Source: a virus. Taken from it: 22,791 nt of DNA. This document shows, piece after piece, positions 21,328-22,791 of the stretch (position 1 is its first letter; every line of letters starts with the position of its first letter). The position numbers and the translations under genes were made by a program. Below the pieces are notes generated by a model. That model ran no database searches. It saw nothing but the letters and a program-made list of their open reading frames with translations, and had not been told where the DNA came from. Location: positions 1-22,791 of the IMG/VR virus record IMGVR_UViG_3300025671_000575; one strand, written 5' to 3'.

Positions 21328-21689
21328 TATGTTATACTAATTGTTACCCTTCCTAAATTTGTCTGTGCTTCTCTTCTTCTATTAATAGAAGAACCATTAT
21401 CAGGAATCATACCATTGTTTGATCCAAAAGCAAAGGCTCCTGGTAAAGTTAAATCAACATTCATAAAACCACCATCACCTGTTTGTGCAGAAAATGTTTG
21501 TGGTCTTGCATTGTCTAATCCTTGTGGATCAGCTGTATGTGGTTTTGGTTCTAACTGTGGATGCTTGGGTTCAAATTCGGAAATATGGACTCTAGATCCA
21601 TTCCATTCAATAACCATTTCTTTATATGGAAATGCTTGACCACTTCTATCAGAAATAAATTGTGCAAATTTTCCATTTGATCTAGACAT
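21327..21689 (-). CDS. Small virion-operon protein with a lost zinc ribbon (120 aa)
   Basis: The 120-aa product reads FISDRSGQAFPYKEMVIEWN (11-30), then GSRVHISEFEPKHPQLEPKP (31-50). I recall a small phage family with the same frame, 'CDRCGf.....l..eW.Gl.VC..C.epRHPQ', in which two CxxC pairs hold zinc. Here the four positions are S13, S16, H35 and E38, and the protein contains no cysteine at all, so classic zinc binding is lost while the surrounding frame (DRSG, EW.G, EPKHPQ) is kept. The rest is Gly/Asn-rich and beta-prone, ending LGRVTISIT. It lies between two adaptor-like genes, overlapping upstream by 8 bp (ATGTCTAG) and downstream as TAATG. Likely a minor neck protein or assembly factor. 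Confidence 0.75.
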   Translation of the reverse strand: MSRSNGKFAQFISDRSGQAFPYKEMVIEWNGSRVHISEFEPKHPQLEPKPHTADPQGLDNARPQTFSAQTGDGGFMNVDLTLPGAFAFGSNNGMIPDNGSSINRRREAQTNLGRVTISIT

Positions 21690-22404
21690 TTGGGTAATAA
21701 TTTTTTGGGGTTATAAAAGAACTAGATGAAGAACCATCTTCAGTTAAAGCTCTATTGAGTTCATCCTCGTATAACATTTTCATTTGTTGAACGAGCTCGG
21801 GTTTAAATTTTTGTGATAAATAATATGATAAACCTGCAACCATACAAGGTATAAATCTATAAGGTACATCAGCTTCATTAGAATAAGCCCCTGCATCCTG
21901 AATCCTGCTTACATAATAATAGTTTAAAAAGTTTCCGGCTTCAGTGGTTCCGGGAGTTAAATATAAAGTAATTGTGACTCTATCAATAAATCTTTGTACA
22001 AAATATTGTGATGGAACACCTGTAGCTGTTTTATTTGAAAATGCTTGATACTCTGATCTGTTTATTTTTGTGAGTGGTGTATCAACACTAGATGCATTTC
22101 TATAACTTGCTTCTAATATATCATCAACTCCATATACTGCTGTTGCATCTGAAGTGCCATCAGCTGTTGATCTATACATTACATATTCTGCTTGACCATC
22201 AACTAATGTAATTGAATTATTTTTTACTTGCCAAAAATGCAAACCTCTATTAGCCCACTCTTGAAACATTATGTTCAAAGAACGTCTAGCCGTTTTTATA
22301 TCATTACCAGAATAATCAAATCGACCTATACGTTCATAGGCTTCAGTAATTATATCATCAATATAAAAACCTGATTCAAAAGTTGTAGTCCCAGAAGTTG
22401 CCAT
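21682..22404 (-). CDS. Head-tail connector/tail tubular A-like protein
   Basis: The 240-aa product has a helical N-terminal half, FYIDDIITEAYERIGRFDYS (12-31), then TARRSLNIMFQEWANRGLHFW (39-59 region) and VKNNSITLVDGQAEYVM. The order 'A...R..LN.....W..rG..fw......l..g...Y' is shared with neck proteins such as T7 gp11 and P22 gp4-like connectors. A second strand-rich part (TITLYLTPGTTEAGNFLNYY) precedes a C-terminal helix (FIPCMVAGLSYYLSQKF). The protein probably forms the adaptor ring below the portal. A TAGGAG ribosome binding site precedes the ATG, and the stop overlaps the next gene by 8 bp. Length fits the family's usual 180-250 aa range from general knowledge. Confidence 0.8.
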   Translation of the reverse strand: MATSGTTTFESGFYIDDIITEAYERIGRFDYSGNDIKTARRSLNIMFQEWANRGLHFWQVKNNSITLVDGQAEYVMYRSTADGTSDATAVYGVDDILEASYRNASSVDTPLTKINRSEYQAFSNKTATGVPSQYFVQRFIDRVTITLYLTPGTTEAGNFLNYYYVSRIQDAGAYSNEADVPYRFIPCMVAGLSYYLSQKFKPELVQQMKMLYEDELNRALTEDGSSSSSFITPKNYYPNV

Positions 22405-22412
22405 TTAAACTC

Positions 22413-22694
22413 CTATTTGTCTAATAATATCGTAGCCGCAACGTCCGCACCAATAGCATTTACAGTCATAAAACTTTTAAATAAAATTCCATCTTCTGGA
22501 AGATTAAATGCAAATACATCACCTGCTGGACAACTTGTTACAAACTGAGTTCCATCTGTATCTTGTAAAGTAATAGATTGAGCTGTAGTAGCATTTGTAT
22601 TTTCAACAATGATTCCTCTTAATCTAGTTCTTCCTGCGAATACAGATCCAGTTCCTGTAACTCTTACTGCTTTTACATCACCTTTAGCTGCCAT
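22413..22694 (-). CDS. Small virion-operon protein (93 aa)
   Basis: The 93-aa product begins MAAKGDVKAVRVTGTGSVFA and is beta-rich throughout (GIIVENTNATTAQSITLQDT, then FAFNLPEDGILFKSFMTVNA). The composition and size fit a small decoration or head-completion protein. The pattern of short strands resembles that of the 112-aa protein at 4450-4788. A TAGGAG ribosome binding site precedes the ATG, which lies 21 bases beyond a strong hairpin ending the upstream gene. It precedes the connector gene by eight bases. I do not recognise a named family. Confidence 0.7.
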   Translation of the reverse strand: MAAKGDVKAVRVTGTGSVFAGRTRLRGIIVENTNATTAQSITLQDTDGTQFVTSCPAGDVFAFNLPEDGILFKSFMTVNAIGADVAATILLDK

Positions 22695-22715
22695 AGTTTT
22701 CTCCTATTAAAATTG

Positions 22716-22735
22716 TGTGGGCCCGAAGGCCCACA
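22716..22735 (-). terminator. UUCG-tetraloop hairpin after the upstream gene
   Basis: On the coding strand TGTGGGCC (22735-22728) and GGCCCACA (22723-22716) form a perfect 8-bp GC-rich stem closed by the C(UUCG)G tetraloop, an exceptionally stable RNA fold. It lies 11 bases past the stop of the partial gene and is followed by CAATTTTAAT, a weak T-run. It could be a partial intrinsic terminator, as seen after capsid genes in some podoviruses, or an mRNA-stabilising 3' end. Confidence 0.75.
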
Positions 22736-22746
22736 TTAATTATTTA

Positions 22747-22791
22747 TTAAGCTGCAAATGCAAACGCACCAGTAACAGCTGCTGCTGCACC
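22747..22791 (-). CDS. C-terminal end of an upstream gene (partial)
   Basis: Only the last 14 codons and the TAA stop are in the window, ending GAAAAVTGAFAFAA. The 5' part lies beyond the right edge. The short Ala/Gly/Phe-rich tail cannot identify the protein. Because it is followed by a strong hairpin and then by head-neck genes, it may be the major capsid protein or a small head protein; that is inference from gene order only. Confidence 0.6.
   Translation of the reverse strand, partial: GAAAAVTGAFAFAA

Overview
The window is part of a tailed-phage genome (or a prophage or metagenomic contig of one) and covers most of its late virion-protein region. All 33 genes I can support lie on the minus strand, so transcription runs from the right end to the left. 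Genes are packed with almost no spacing. Many junctions are stop-start overlaps (TAATG, ATGA or 8-bp overlaps), which indicates one translationally coupled late operon. The very AT-rich sequence, the P22 gp10-like nozzle, the adaptor pair, the WG-repeat/LamG fibre, the glycine-rich adhesin and the 'NGGRIG'-type internal virion proteins together suggest a marine short-tailed phage. A SAR11 (Pelagibacter) or similar low-GC marine host is likely; this is inference from recalled resemblance, not from a database search.

Layout in transcription order: (1) 22791-20215: the end of an upstream gene, a strong UUCG-loop hairpin, then small head/neck genes, including two adaptor-like proteins and a small protein whose zinc-ribbon cysteines are gone. 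(2) 20197-15529: the receptor-binding region, with a 725-aa WG-repeat fibre carrying a LamG-like domain, a 357-aa fibre-like protein behind a consensus-like promoter, a polyglycine adhesin and a 155-aa accessory protein. (3) 15477-8807: an accessory island of twelve consecutive genes, eleven of which look like 2-oxoglutarate/Fe(II) oxygenase folds from several subfamilies. One of these has lost all its metal ligands, and the twelfth gene is of unknown function. (4) 8770-4220: the P22 gp10-like nozzle followed by virion proteins, including a 56-aa gene at 6016-6186. (5) 4236-2457: two glycosyltransferases, one GT-B and one GT-A. (6) 2400-1: three internal virion (ejection-type) proteins, the last one cut by the window edge.

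The unusual element is region 3. Ten apparently competent dioxygenases plus one pseudo-enzyme sit inside the structural operon, between the adhesin genes and the tail nozzle, and two glycosyltransferases lie a few genes downstream in the same transcription unit. My working hypothesis is a virion-decoration pathway in which late proteins (perhaps the glycine-rich adhesin or the fibres) are hydroxylated and then glycosylated. The first oxygenase gene has its ribosome binding site inside a hairpin. Substrate and function are not visible in the sequence.

No stretch longer than about 300 bases lacks a gene. I saw no tRNA, CRISPR array, insertion sequence, integrase or attachment site.
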